The notes under the pieces were generated by a model that saw only the letters and a program-made list of their open reading frames with translations, made no database searches and was not told the origin of the DNA. Source: Erythrophleum ivorense (taxonomy: Eukaryota; Streptophyta; Magnoliopsida; Fabales; Fabaceae). From it: 64,000 nt of DNA. The position numbers and the translations under genes are program-made. Positions within the stretch are counted from its first letter, which is position 1, and each line of letters opens with the position of its first letter. Shown here piece after piece: positions 24,528 to 35,808 of this stretch. The stretch lies in NCBI GenBank assembly GCA_026724425.1, contig JAIUCV010000282.1, positions 806,001-870,000 of the forward strand, given 5' to 3'.

Positions 24528-24742
24528 CTTGCTATAGCGAGCCATAACCCTCGCTACGACGAGCTCGAATCAGTCCCAGACCCCTGCCTTCGCTATAGCA
24601 TTCGCTACGGCGAGCAGCTCCCTGGATTTTGTATGGGGTGCCCGAACTCGCTATAGCTAGAAGGCACTCTCGCTATAGCTAGACCATTTCTCGCTATAGC
24701 GAACAGGTACATTTGCTATAGCCGGGCTATAGCTAGCAGACT
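24528..24742. repeat. Palindrome array (TCGCTATAGCGA type)
   Basis: About ten copies of GCTATAGC-centred palindromes and CTACGACG/CTACGGCG variants, including CTCGCTATAGCGAAC near 24690. Confidence 0.8.
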
Positions 24743-24819
24743 TAGAAAATTTTCAGCTTTTTCTCTTCTTCTTTTCTTTTTCTTTCTTTTCCTCTCTTTT
24801 TCCTGGTTGTTACACATAT

Positions 24820-25430
24820 TTCTTCAAGACCAACTTGAAGCATGGGAGACCAGAAATTACTGTTTATCATTTCATTGAAAACTAGATCATACCACATCAA
24901 AACTGAAACCCTTGAATCACCATTCCTAGCATTTGCTACCAGAGCAAACTAAGCAGAATAAATAGCCACAATTTTTAGATATAACAGAGCAAATTATGCC
25001 TTGTGTCCATAAGTAGATTTCAGTTACACAAAAACTCAAATACCAGTAGAGCTACCAACCTAAGTGTACGCATGCCACTAATACAAAACTCCTATCTCAC
25101 CAATTAATGGTTCGACAAAAAATTATAAATATAGAGCACCCAAACAAGACTCACACTCAACTCACAGCATGCCAAGGTTTAGAATCTCAGGTTCAATCCT
25201 AGCTATAGAACCAAAACGCACATGAAAGTCTACTTAGAAACATTATCAAATGGTTAACAGCTGCTCAAATATTCAAGCCACAAATGAAAGAGGACTGACA
25301 TTAGAAATCCCTAGGGAAAGCATACTAGTTAACCTTGTCTCTTTCTCTATCTTCCAAAGAAAATCAAGAATCACAGCAATCCAAAATGGCTTTCAGTAAA
25401 TCAATTTACCCGACTAGCTGAATGCTCCTT
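24820..25430. other. No recognisable gene
   Basis: Continuation of the composite after solo LTR D. AT-rich, without domain-bearing ORFs or clear repeats. Confidence 0.4.
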
Positions 25431-26716
25431 CTGCGACATTGACTGTGAAGGCCTCTTCCTCTCCCTCTGCAGTGACTCGGCCAAATCCCTTATTCTTCAA
25501 CAGGATGCTTCTGGGTTTCTCTCTTGCTGAATCTCTCAGTTTTCTTCAATTTACCCTTTGCCTCTCTTCACTTCTGTTCGTGTCTCCTTCTCCCTGTCTT
25601 AGGCTTCCATTTTCTCTGTCTCTCCTCCACTTCTACCTCTCAGTCTCTCCTTTTTCTGAATTTATTTCAACCCTAAATTCCCTGCCTACCTCCCTTACTC
25701 TCTGCTTCTCTCCCTTTCTAATCCCCTTATCTGAAACCTAAAAGCTTCAAAAGCCTCCTCTGCTTCTCCTTCGCTCTTCCCTCTCGAGTCCCCCCTCGAT
25801 TTTTCCTCTGCGCCTCTCTTTTTTTTTTGTGTCAATGAGTGCTCCCTCTTTTTTCAGAAACGTGCCCCTTTTTCTCAGACCCCCTACTCCATCTTCCTTT
25901 TTCGTCTACCTCTGCCTCTCTGCGTATCTCCTCCCCCTCTCCTTTGCGTCTGTCCCCCTCTTTTTCTGTGCGTCTCTGCATCTCCTTTATTTTCTGTGTC
26001 TCCCCTTCACTCCTGACGCCTTAGTCCTCCTTCTCCTCCTCACTTTGTTTCCTCTTCTCGATCCAAAAAGAGGCCCTCCTTTTCTCTCTGTGCCCTCGAA
26101 AAATCTCCCCTCCCTCCTGTGTGTCTATCCATTTTCTCTGTCTGCCAGAGTAGAGTACCGAATAGAGGGGGACCAAGGGAAACCGGGTAGGGTTTTCAGT
26201 GGATCTAGGTTGGGCTTCCTCTTTGAGTTTTTTTTTTTTTGGGTTCTGATAGCTGGGCTTTAGATTGAGCTGAAAGTTTTCTTTTGTTTTTTTTTTGACC
26301 CTTTCTTTTATTTTTTGGTTTATGCTCTGCTGTATTAAGCCCCAAAATTTTAATTAAAATTTTTCTATCTTAGGTTTCCCCTTTTCAAATATATATTATT
26401 TTTTTGATGAATTTTTTTTAATTACTATTCTTTTAATTATTTTTTTGTTTTTTGTTTTTTTACTTTATCTGCTTTTAGCCTTTTTTATTTTTATTTTTAA
26501 TTCATTTTTTTCCTTTCTTTTTCTAGTCTCTTTTTTATTTTTTCTTTAATTCCATTTATTTTGAATTTTTGTTACTCCCTCTTTGATTTTTCTTTTTTGT
26601 TTTAACTTTGGATTAATGGGCTTTTGCTTTATTTTTATTTTTATGTTTTTGGTTTATTTTTATTTTTTATTAGTTTAATTTTATTATTATTTTTGGAATA
26701 TGCCTGGATAAAATAC
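25431..26716. repeat. Pyrimidine-rich then T-rich tract
   Basis: Between about 25431 and 26140 the plus strand is strongly C/T-biased (CTCT, TCTCC and CCTCT runs). From about 26225 to 26700 it becomes T-dominated. The ORFs at 25439-25741 and 25829-26263 translate to Ser/Leu/Phe/Pro-rich sequence expected from C/T-rich DNA, with no conserved domain. It may belong to the LTR or leader of the Ogre-like element, but this is not shown. It ends where RNase H sequence begins. Confidence 0.45.
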
Positions 26717-26830
26717 AGTGTTCACACTGATCATGAGGCTTTTAAGCACTTGAATTCTCAATAGAAAAGCAACCGCAGACATGCTGCTTGAAGTGAGACC
26801 TTGCAGTCTTACCTATTCCCACTTAAGCAC
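26717..26830 (+). pseudogene. RNase H fragment joined to gag
   Basis: Encodes VHTDHEAFKHLNSQ, the RNase H motif with its catalytic Asp, followed by stops. 26734-26818 is nearly identical to 15476-15560. It runs into sequence leading to the gag start of copy 2, an order that does not occur in an intact element. Confidence 0.75.
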
Positions 26831-26952
26831 AAGTTCTGCTTTTAAGCCTTCAATGTGTGTTGATGATAAAAGAAGTAAGAGAATAAAGAGAGCTAAGCGA
26901 CTTTGATAGTAGTGACTCTTGAACGACTGGTAACTGCCCTCTTCAAAGATAG

Positions 26953-29900
26953 ATGCTCCACAACAATGATATTAAAGTGGACATTCCAGAGTTTGAAGAA
27001 AAACTACAACCAAATGAATTTGTGGATTGGATCCAAATAGTTGAGCGAGTATTCAAATATAAAGAGGTGCTAGAGAACCAAAAAATCAAGATTGTTATCG
27101 TCAAGCTTAAGAAGCATGCTTCCATATAGTGGGAAAATCCTAAGAAGAAATGTGAGCATGAAGAGAAAAGCAAGATTCGAACATAGGAGAAAATGTGATG
27201 CGGGCTCACCCAGAAGTTCTTACCTGAACATTACTATCAAGATAGCTTCCTTCATTACAGAATCTTTGCTAGAGGACTCTATCAGTGGAAAAGTGCACTA
27301 GGGAATTTGAAAAGCTTATGATGAAGTGTGACATTTAAGAAAAGGAAGAGTAAATAATAGCCTGCTATCTTGGAGGGTTGAACACTAACATTGCCCACCT
27401 TGTCCAACTTCAACAATACTGGTTTATAGACGACCTCATCCATTTAGCCATCCATGTTGAAAAGCATTTACCCAGAAGGCCCTTATATCAACCTTCTTCC
27501 TCCACCAAGAATCCTCTCGATGTCCGTAGGAATCAATTCCATAACCTAATTCTTCAAGTAAGCCTCTACCAAAAGCCGCCAAGGAATCCAGTTCTAAAGC
27601 ACCTAAGTGCTTCAAATGCTAGGGATTCGATCACATAGCTTTAAAGTGTCCCAATTGCAAGGTTGTCACAATTATTAAAGGGGAAACCTATGTAGTATTC
27701 GAAGAAGAAGCAATAAAAGAGCTAACATTTGACGAGAAAGAGCCAGTATATGATGAAGAATTCATTTCTGCAGATCAAGGAGAATCATTGGTGATTTGAT
27801 GAAGCTTGCACACTACACAAGTAAAAGAGGAACCTTAGCTACGTCACAACATTTTCATACTCGTTGCACTGCACAGGGTAAAGTTTGTGACATCATTGTT
27901 GACAACGAAAGCTGTGAGAATGTAGTGTCCAACTATATGGTAAAGAAGCTCAAGCTACTAACTTAGAATTTTCCATATCCTTATAAGGTACAATGGCTTA
28001 ATAAAGGAAGTGAGGTGAAAGTTTTCAAATATTGCCTTATTGCTTTTTCAATTAGTAAGAGGCATTAAAATGAAGTTTGGTGTGATGTTATTCCCATGGA
28101 TGCCTACCATCTTCTTCTAGGGAGACCTTGGCAATATGATCATCAAGCTCTATATGACGGCCATGAAAACACCTACTCATTTGTGAAAAATGATGTAAAG
28201 ATTAAGTTAGCACCATTACTGCCTAACGAGTACAACAAAGGTTAGAAGGAACCCAAGCCATTGGTGACTTTGATTACCAAGGAGCCATTTAGGATGATAA
28301 AGTCAGAAGCCCAAGCCATGGGTTTTATTTTATTGCTCAAGACAAACAATGAATCCACTATTCCTCCAGAAGTTAAATAGTTATTGGATAAGTTTCCAGA
28401 CGTGATCCCAAATGAGATACCACCAGGATTACGGCCCATGCGAGATATCTAACATGCCATTGACTTTATCTTAGAAGCATCAATTCCTAATAAGCCTGCT
28501 TACAGGATGAGTCCACAAGAACATACTAAAGTTCAATGACAAGTTAAAGAGTTGTTGAAGAAAGGGATGATCCGAGAAAGTATCAGTCCCTGTGCTATGC
28601 CTATACTTTTGGTACCTAAGAAAGATAGGAATTGGAGAATGTGTGTTGATAGCTGAGCGGCCAACAAAGTTACCATAAAGTATCGATTTTAGATTCCTCG
28701 ACTCAATGACATGTTAAACCAATTGTATGGTGCCACTACCTTTTCCAAGATTGATCTTCGTAGCGGATACCATCAAATCCAAATTTGGCCTAAAGATGAA
28801 TGGAAGACTACGTTTAAGATGATAATGGTCTATATGAATGGGTCATGATGCCTTTTGGGTTGTCAAATGCCATTAGTACATTCATGTGCCTAATGAATCA
28901 GATACTTTGACCTTGCATTGGAAAATTTGCAGTCGTTTACTTTGACGACATTCTCATCTACAGTAAGAACCATGATGAGCACTTAAAGCACCTATGAAAA
29001 GTATTCCAGACTCTTTGGGAATAGAACCTTTACGTTAATCTAAAGAAATGCTCTTTCTTAACTGATGAGTCATTTTTTTAAGATATATCATCACCGTTAA
29101 AGGTGTTCGTGTTAATCCTAGCAAAATACAAGCCATCAACAGCTGGCCAACTCTAAAATCTGTCCATAATGTACGAAGCTTCCATGGATTAGCTTCTTTC
29201 TATAGGAGGTTCATCAGAAACTTCAGTTCCATTGTCGTTCCACTGACAAATTACATTAAAGGAGACAAATTTCAATAGACAAAGCAAGCGTAGAAAGCTT
29301 TGAATAATTGAAGAAGCATTTGACAGAAGCCCTTGTGCTAGCCTTTCCAAATTTTGACCATGTGTTCGAAGTCAGCTGTGATACTTCCAACATTAGAATT
29401 GGTACTGTTCTGAGCCAAGAAAGAAATCTGATTGCCTTTTTTAGTAAAAAAATCAATGATACCAAGCTCTAATACTTTACTTATGATAAGGAATTCTATG
29501 CCATTGTTCGAGCTTTGCAATATTGGAACCATAATCTGTTGAATAAGGAGTTCATCCTTTATTATGATCATGAGGCCCTCAAGCATTTGAATTCTCTACA
29601 AAAAATCAACCGTAGACATGCTACTTAGAGTGAGACCTTACAGTCTTATCCATTCTTGCTTAAGCACAAGCCTAGAACTTTAAACCCAATAGCTGATGCA
29701 CTTAGCCGACATCATCCCTGTTGGCTACCATTTAAGCTAAAGTGATCAGATTTGAAGTTATCAAAGAACTATACCAAGATGATCCTGATTTTTGTGAAAC
29801 ATGGAGTTCCATAGAAGCACAACCCTTCCAGCAGTACCACAGGCATGAAGGCTTCTTATTTAGAGAAAAAGCCATTTGCATTCCTCAATGCTCATTATGG

Positions 29901-31060
29901 GAAGCAATTATCTGGGAGACCCATAACGGAGGATTAGTAGGTCACTTTGGTTGAGATAGAATTGTGGCCTTAATAAAAGAAATTTTCTATTGGCCAAGGA
30001 TTGAACGAGATGTAAATAAGCACATACAAAGGTGCAAAACCTGTTATTTGGCTAAATCTAAGAGCCAAAATACTAGATTGTACATGCCTCTTCCTATCCA
30101 GAAAGCACCTTTGGTAGATGTAAGTATAGACTTTGTTCTTGTACTACCTTAGACTCAACGACAAAAAGATTCTATAATGGTAGTCATGGATCAATTTTTG
30201 AAGATGGCTTATTTCATTCCATGCCAAAAGACAAATGATGCTATTCAAGTTACATATTTGTATTTCAAAGAAATTGTTTATCTTCATGGCATACCAAAAA
30301 CTATCACTTTTGATCAGGATGTGAAATTCTTAAACCACTTTTAGAGAAACTCTATGGAAGAAAACAGGAAGTAAGCTTCAATTCAATAGTGCTAGCCATC
30401 CTCAGACAAACAGTCAAACTGAAGCCGTTAATAGAATTTTGGAAAACTTACTTCAGAGTTTTGTCGAGAAGAATTTGAAACAATGGGACCTTATCCTTGC
30501 ACAGGTTGAGTTCGCCTACAACAACTCAACTAATCAAGCTACCAGCAAATGCTCATTCAAGGTGGTTCATGGTACTCATCCACTTAGCCTATTAGACTTG
30601 ACCCTTTCATCTAATAGCCGACAATATAACAGTGATGCAGACCAGAGGGCCAAGGAAATCAAAAAGCTGCATGAGCAAGTTCGTGAATGAATCCAGAAGC
30701 AGAACTTGAGATACAAGACTCAATATGACAAGTATCAGAGATAGCAAACTTTTAACGTAGGAGACTTAATATAGATACATCTACGAAAAGAACAATTTCC
30801 AAAGCAACCTAATGCTAAGTTGTCACTAAGAGCTAATGGTCTATTCAAGATTTTGCAAAAGATCAATAACAATGCTTACAAAGTGGAATTTTCTGGTGCT
30901 TATGGCATTTCTGCCACCTTCAATGCTGTTGACCTATCTCCATACACTGACGATGATGCTAAGTTTAACTCAAGGGTGAGTCCCATTCAAACTAGAGAGG
31001 ATGAAATGGAAGAACCTGAAACCCCCCCCCCCAATTCTATAACCTCCATTCCATAACTCC
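26953..31060 (+). pseudogene. CRM-like Ty3/gypsy gag-pol pseudogene (copy 2)
   Basis: The best-preserved polyprotein here, though full of stops and frameshifts. In order: gag from the ATG at 26953 (MLHNNDIKVDIP..., FVDWIQIVE); a degenerate zinc knuckle near 27607-27660 (CFKC...GFDHIALKC with an internal stop); a protease with VDNESCENVVS where DGGS is usual; RT from about 28400 to 29050 with VPKKDRNWRMCVD, MPFG and the active site YFDDILIYS near 28945; RNase H about 29300-29720 (CDTS, DHEALKHLN, ADALSR); integrase with the HNGGLVGHFG/CKTC zinc site near 29920-30040, core Asp residues in VSIDF and TFDQDVKFL, and the C-terminal FNAVDLSPY motif near 30920. No chromodomain is seen. The frame continues across the LTR start at 31002, a layout known in CRM elements. 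Lineage is an inference; family membership is certain. Confidence 0.9.
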
Positions 31061-31265
31061 CTCTTAAATTTCATGAACCCTCTTTAAATTCCATAACACA
31101 CCTATAACTTCTATGTAACCCTCATTTAGCTTAATTGCAATGTTTGAAAAATGACCCTCTAGGATTAGTATAAATAAGGGTCCCTCTTTGTATGGATCAT
31201 CAAGGAAGTAATAAGAAATCTCTTTTCTCTCATTGAAAGTGATTGTGTTTAGCTTCTAAGCCAGA
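31002..31265 (+). mobile_element. Truncated 3' LTR of gypsy copy 2
   Basis: Begins TGAAATGGAAGAACCTGAAA, overlapping the last codons of pol. It has an (C)11 run near 31021 and the TATA motif at 31168-31177. It matches the LTR of copy 1a up to GTTTAGCTTCT[A/G]AGC near 31262, after which unrelated AT-rich DNA begins. Confidence 0.75.
31168..31177 (+). promoter_or_regulatory. LTR TATA box (copy 2)
   Basis: GTATAAATAA in the same LTR position as in copies 1a and 1b. Confidence 0.55.
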
Positions 31266-32053
31266 AGAATTTTAAAATATATGCAACTCAAAATGATTTA
31301 CTCTTTTAAAAAGTAGAATTTCCTATAAAATTATCCTCTTAGTGATGCTTCACACTTATTAGATAGTGAAGTTTATGAATAAAATCTACACACAAAAAAT
31401 TCATGTGATTGGTGATCTAATTTTGAAACTTAGTTTAAACAAAAGGGGTTTGAAAACCACAACAAAACTTGATGGTGAAATGCTAAAAGCACTAGTTAAG
31501 GATGTGTTAAAGAGCCTTGTTTTGTGAAAAAGAATAAAAATAGTTATGCTAATGAATAAGGATAATAAATTTACTTCATTTGTAACTTTTAAAAACAAAA
31601 TTGCCCTTTTAAAAAAATGTGACAATCTAACCTTTTTATTTTTTATATGTTTTTCCCAATTTAGAGTTTGTTAGGATAATTATTTAAGTAATTTATTTAT
31701 TTAATTTATTTTTACTATATAAAAGTTTTAACTCTATATCACTTTTGTTTTTGCAATTGGTGTCAATTTTAATTATCAATTCAAAATTATTTTAAGTAAT
31801 TATTTATTTAATTTTATATTTTATTGGATACAAATTTCAACTCTAGTAGAAGGTCCTAGAAGAGGAAATGTCACATGCAAATAAAGAAGTTATCTAAAAA
31901 TAAATTTAGATGAAGTTATATAATCCCCCAAAAAATTTAAACGAAGTTAGATAAGTGATATGAAAGATGGTTTTGTCGTTTAAAAATATAAACATGTTTA
32001 ATTAATGTCAATTATTGATCATCTTATTTGCTTTATTAAAACAATATGTGATT
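31266..32053. other. No recognisable gene (AT-rich)
   Basis: AT-rich DNA with poly-A/T runs. The minus-strand ORF at 31401-31625 has no recognisable domain. It continues after solo LTR E at 35027. Confidence 0.5.
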
Positions 32054-33672
32054 TGTGACACCTTAACCTCTAGCTCATACCCAACGTGCCCTCTAGCCCA
32101 TATGGGCGGTGCGGAACTCATAAGGGAGACTCTTTCCTCTACCTCATGCTTACTTTCTCTATGGCACTATGTGTGGGTATAGCTCCACTTAGAAATAACA
32201 TGGACCGGTTGAGCCCTCTCTCTGATTCCTCTTGCTCAATTACTCTTTTGAGACTTATTTCAATCCCTACAATATGCTTCAAACTCATGGAAAGCAAAAA
32301 GGGATTAGAGACATGCATTTTCGCTAGTGGCAGATTTCGCTTCTTTTCTGGGCTAACTTTGGAAATTCATAACTAAATGCAAAAAAATCGTATCTGCATG
32401 ATCTGGGTCATTCTAGAAAGCTTGAGACCTCTACTTCATGCTACAAATACTTAGAAGTCTCAATCTCTCACTCATTCTGCGTTTGACATCGAAATAGTTC
32501 ACTGGTCAGAGGGGGCTTCTTTACTGTCACAGTTTACTGATATGGACTTTGAAAATGTCTAACTAATTCCACAAAAATCCCATGCTCATAAAATCTATCT
32601 CTATGGAAAGATGTGGATGTTAGCTAGAGGAAAAAAATATCTCCAGATCAGTTCACCTAGCCAATTTCCCGGAAACCGATGAAACAGTACCTCGGGTCTG
32701 GTTGGGTGTCTGATTCTGGGCAGGAACTTCGAAATTTCATAACTCACTCTCTAGACCTCTAAATGAGGTGCTTCCAGTTCCTACAAGTCACTGTGACCAT
32801 CTAGTTTCTGTGTATAAAATTTCGTAGCCATTGGACTACGTTTGCCCCTCGGATGACATGATTTCAAAACTGACCAAATGAACAGTGATTTTCAAAATCC
32901 GAATTTCTGATGTCAACTTTGGATGCTCATAGAAAATGCTATAGACCTCTAAATGACATGAACTCTAGCTTCCCAGAAAGCTCTAAACATAATCTAGCTA
33001 CATGTCAAATCTCATAGCAAGAAGAGGTCATATGGCTATTCTATGACATCATGTGCAAAAGGCCCTTTCTTGGCCAAAAGTGTGGCTAATGGGGTCCAAT
33101 CTTAAGTTTTCTACTTCTATGACCCTTTGAGCACATGAGAAAGCATCTTTAGGAGCTATCAATCATGCCTCAAGTGTCTCATAACTTAGATTGGGGAAAC
33201 TCACTACCCCATGCCCACTTATGCACCCATATGTACTAGGCTATCATGAGCATTTCATATCAAAATCTACTTTCTCATTCATCATAACCCTCATTCTCAT
33301 ACATACATCATTCATACATGGTCTTACAACATTTATAAGTGTTACATCATATACAACATTTACATCTCATGTACAATTCTCATATATAATGTGCTTTACA
33401 CTTTTCTTCATCTCTATCCCTAGCCTCATGCTTGTTGGTGGTTGCTCCCATCTCTTATTTCACTTGGGCCACCTGGCATGGTTGGATGGTGGAGAGGGGG
33501 GTAAGATTCGGAGAATTTCAGTAGTTCAACTCTCATTCAAACATACATATATTGCATGCCACAAGTCTCATTATGTATGTATGGCATGTTAGCATATAAA
33601 ACATGATGAAAACATTTAAAACATGTGAAATGGCCATGGATAACATTCAAGAGCTCGCTGAGTACTTGGATC

Positions 33673-33830
33673 GGCCTCACCCCTTCCCTTATGGCTTTTG
33701 GATTTGCCTTCCCATACTTTTAGAGGTCCTTAGACTCACCCTTACTCTTTGGGAGTCAACCTCACTTTTGGGAGACATGGCTCAACCAACTTAGGGCTTC
33801 GGCTCATCCTCACCTTGGCTATAGGGTTAT
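33673..33830. repeat. In-LTR minisatellite (CCTCACCC type)
   Basis: Diverged units with CCTCACCC, CTCACCCTTACTCTTTGGGAG and CCTCACTTTTGGGAG cores, matching solo LTR D. Confidence 0.65.
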
Positions 33831-34559
33831 TAGCTTTTCCATTCCCTCAAGCAAACCAAACAATCATATAAATTATCATTTCAATTCATAACATATCATC
33901 ATGCTAACACACTTCTCATAGCTCATATCATTCATACACACAAGCAAGACAATGTAAACACACAATTATGCATGAGAGAAAGTGGAGAGAACTACCTTTG
34001 CTGGCTATTTACTACTTGCTCTGTCAATGGTCTCCTCCCTTGTTGGTTTCACAACAACTTCTAGATGGGAGAGTTTCTCTTGAGCCTAACCACACAAAAG
34101 CATGGAATCAATACTTCAATACTCAATTCTTAAGCTAGGGATCACTTCTAATCAGCTCTACTGAGCTTCTCACTCTAGGTCTTTTCCTCTCACTAAGGTC
34201 CATCAGCTATCCCTCTCTTTTCTCAACTCTTAAGAAAGGGGAAAAGCAAGATAGAGAAGACTATATACTTCTAATCTCTCTCAAGAATGGTTTCCCACTC
34301 TCTCTCCTCTGAACCAGACTCAAACCTAACCATTTCTATCATCTGAACCGTAGGAAAGAGGGGAAAAGGGGAGAAGGGCAACATATGAAGAGGAAGCCAT
34401 GAAAATTCATACCTTTCTTGTGCTTTCCTCTTCTCTTCAGCTTCTCACTCTCTCCTCTGCCCTTTTCTCTCTCCTAAGACGAGTTAGAGTCGGTTAGAAG
34501 AAGAAAGAAGAGATTTGGAAGCTTTTAAAAAGTCAAATTCTCTTTTTCTCGCTTTTCTG

Positions 34560-34928
34560 GACCGCTCTCGCTACAGCGAGTTAGTGCCCTCGCTACGGCG
34601 AGCTCGTGTCTGTTCCAGACTTCTGCCTTCGTTATGGCTTCGCTACGGCGAGATCGTGTCTATTCTCGACCTTCGCTATGGCGTCGCTATGGCGAGATCG
34701 TGTCTGTTCCAGACCTCTGCCTTCGCTATGGCGTCGCTACAGTGAGCAACTCCCTGGTCTCTATATGGAATGCCACACTCGCTATAGCTAGGAACAATTT
34801 CGCTACGGCGAGCAACTCACTGGTTTCTATATGGAATGCCGCACTCGCTATAACTAGAAACATACTCGCTACGGCGAAGAGGCATTCTCGCTATGGCGAT
34901 TCCATATCTCGCTATGGCGAGAAGACTT
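34560..34928. repeat. Expanded palindrome array (TCGCTATAGCGA type)
   Basis: About fifteen copies of CGCTATGGCG, CGCTACGGCG or CGCTATAGC. Two longer internal duplications of the GAGATCGTGTCTGTTCCAGA type and of AACTC(A/C)CTGGT...TATATGGAATGCC show that the array grew by tandem duplication of about 60-75 bp segments. Confidence 0.85.
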
Positions 34929-35026
34929 AGAAAATTCTCAGCTGTTCGAAAATTTTCCAGCTTCTCTTTCCCGTTCCTTTTTCTCATTTTCTTTTCTATT
35001 TTCTTTTTCTGGGTTGTTACATGATT

Positions 35027-35808
35027 TATAAAATTAAAGTTAATAACTCATTCCTTAACCAAGATACTAGTTAGCACGACCCTCAGTGTTTTAATAGTAC
35101 TTCTCTCATTTTAAAATAATTAATGTTTTAGAATTTTCTTTTTATTTTCAAAATAATGGTTTTAGAATTTCAAGATAGCATTAATAAATTTTTTACAATT
35201 TTTATGAGTAAATGAAAAGATAGTTAAAGGATTAACAGGAGAAAAAAGAGAATTTAATATTTTACATATTTCAATAAAAAGATATCTTAGTCAAATGTAA
35301 TTATAATTTTTTATAATTCAGATTATTTAATAACTTTTTTTAATCTTTGTGTAATTTCTCAAATGTCAATTATTTTAAAAAGAAAAGTAGTAATTTTGTC
35401 ATATCTAAAAATAATTGAAACATTAATGATAGTTATTAGAATTTGAATAACTATTAAATAATAAAATGAGTGAACAATTTCTAAAAGTACTTCTTGCCCC
35501 TTGACAAGTGCTCCAATAGCATTGGTTAATGTCCCAACATGATGTGCTACATAACATGCAATTGTCATTAGAGTCTTGCTAACAAGTGCCATTAGAATAC
35601 TGGTTGATGGGCAATAAAAGCTCTAAAGAGCATGCATTCAATGTGATATTTAATAGTTATTCAAAATTTTAAAACTAATTATCATTAATGTCACGATCAT
35701 TCATCAATATGACAAAATTATCTTTAAAACCATAAATAAACCCTAAAGCTAAAAGTTTAAACCCTAGAAACCTAAACCCCCCAAACTCTTTAACTCATGA
35801 CTCTAACA
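35027..35808. other. No recognisable gene; AAACCCTAAA-rich end
   Basis: AT-rich unique DNA. Near 35740-35790 are telomere-like words (AAACCCTAAA, AAACCCTAGAAACC), but they are too few and irregular for an interstitial telomere array. Confidence 0.4.

Larger units (their letters stand above)
21946..24814. mobile_element. Solo LTR D (2.87 kb), TSD CATAT
   Basis: Begins TGTAACACC and ends GGTTGTTACA. It is flanked by perfect CATAT repeats (21941-21945 and 24815-24819). It is closest to solo LTR E, sharing for instance TCACAGTTTACTGATATG and GTTTGCCCCTCGGATGACA. It contains the minisatellite at 23622-23800 and the palindrome array at 24528-24742. No genes. Confidence 0.9.
32054..35021. mobile_element. 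Solo LTR E (2.97 kb), TSD TGATT
   Basis: Begins TGTGACACC and ends GGGTTGTTACA. It is flanked by perfect TGATT repeats (32049-32053 and 35022-35026). It is closely related to solo LTR D. It has the minisatellite at 33673-33830 and the largest palindrome array at 34560-34928. The ORFs at 32086-33794 and 34515-34930 are not gene-like. Confidence 0.9.

Noticed and set aside
25439..26263. ORFs of 100 and 144 codons, possible secreted Ser/Pro-rich protein
   Set aside because: Composition is explained by the C/T-biased tract; frames overlap and none shows a domain.
34515..34930. Three overlapping ORFs with repeated RYG/ASLWR peptides, possible repeat protein
   Set aside because: They are read-throughs of the CGCTATAGCG palindrome array in an LTR. 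Similar peptides appear at 15153-15338 and 24474-24656 in related arrays, and no start context or domain supports translation.
35740..35790. Possible interstitial telomere repeat (AAACCCTAAA words)
   Set aside because: Only two or three imperfect words, not a tandem AAACCCT array.
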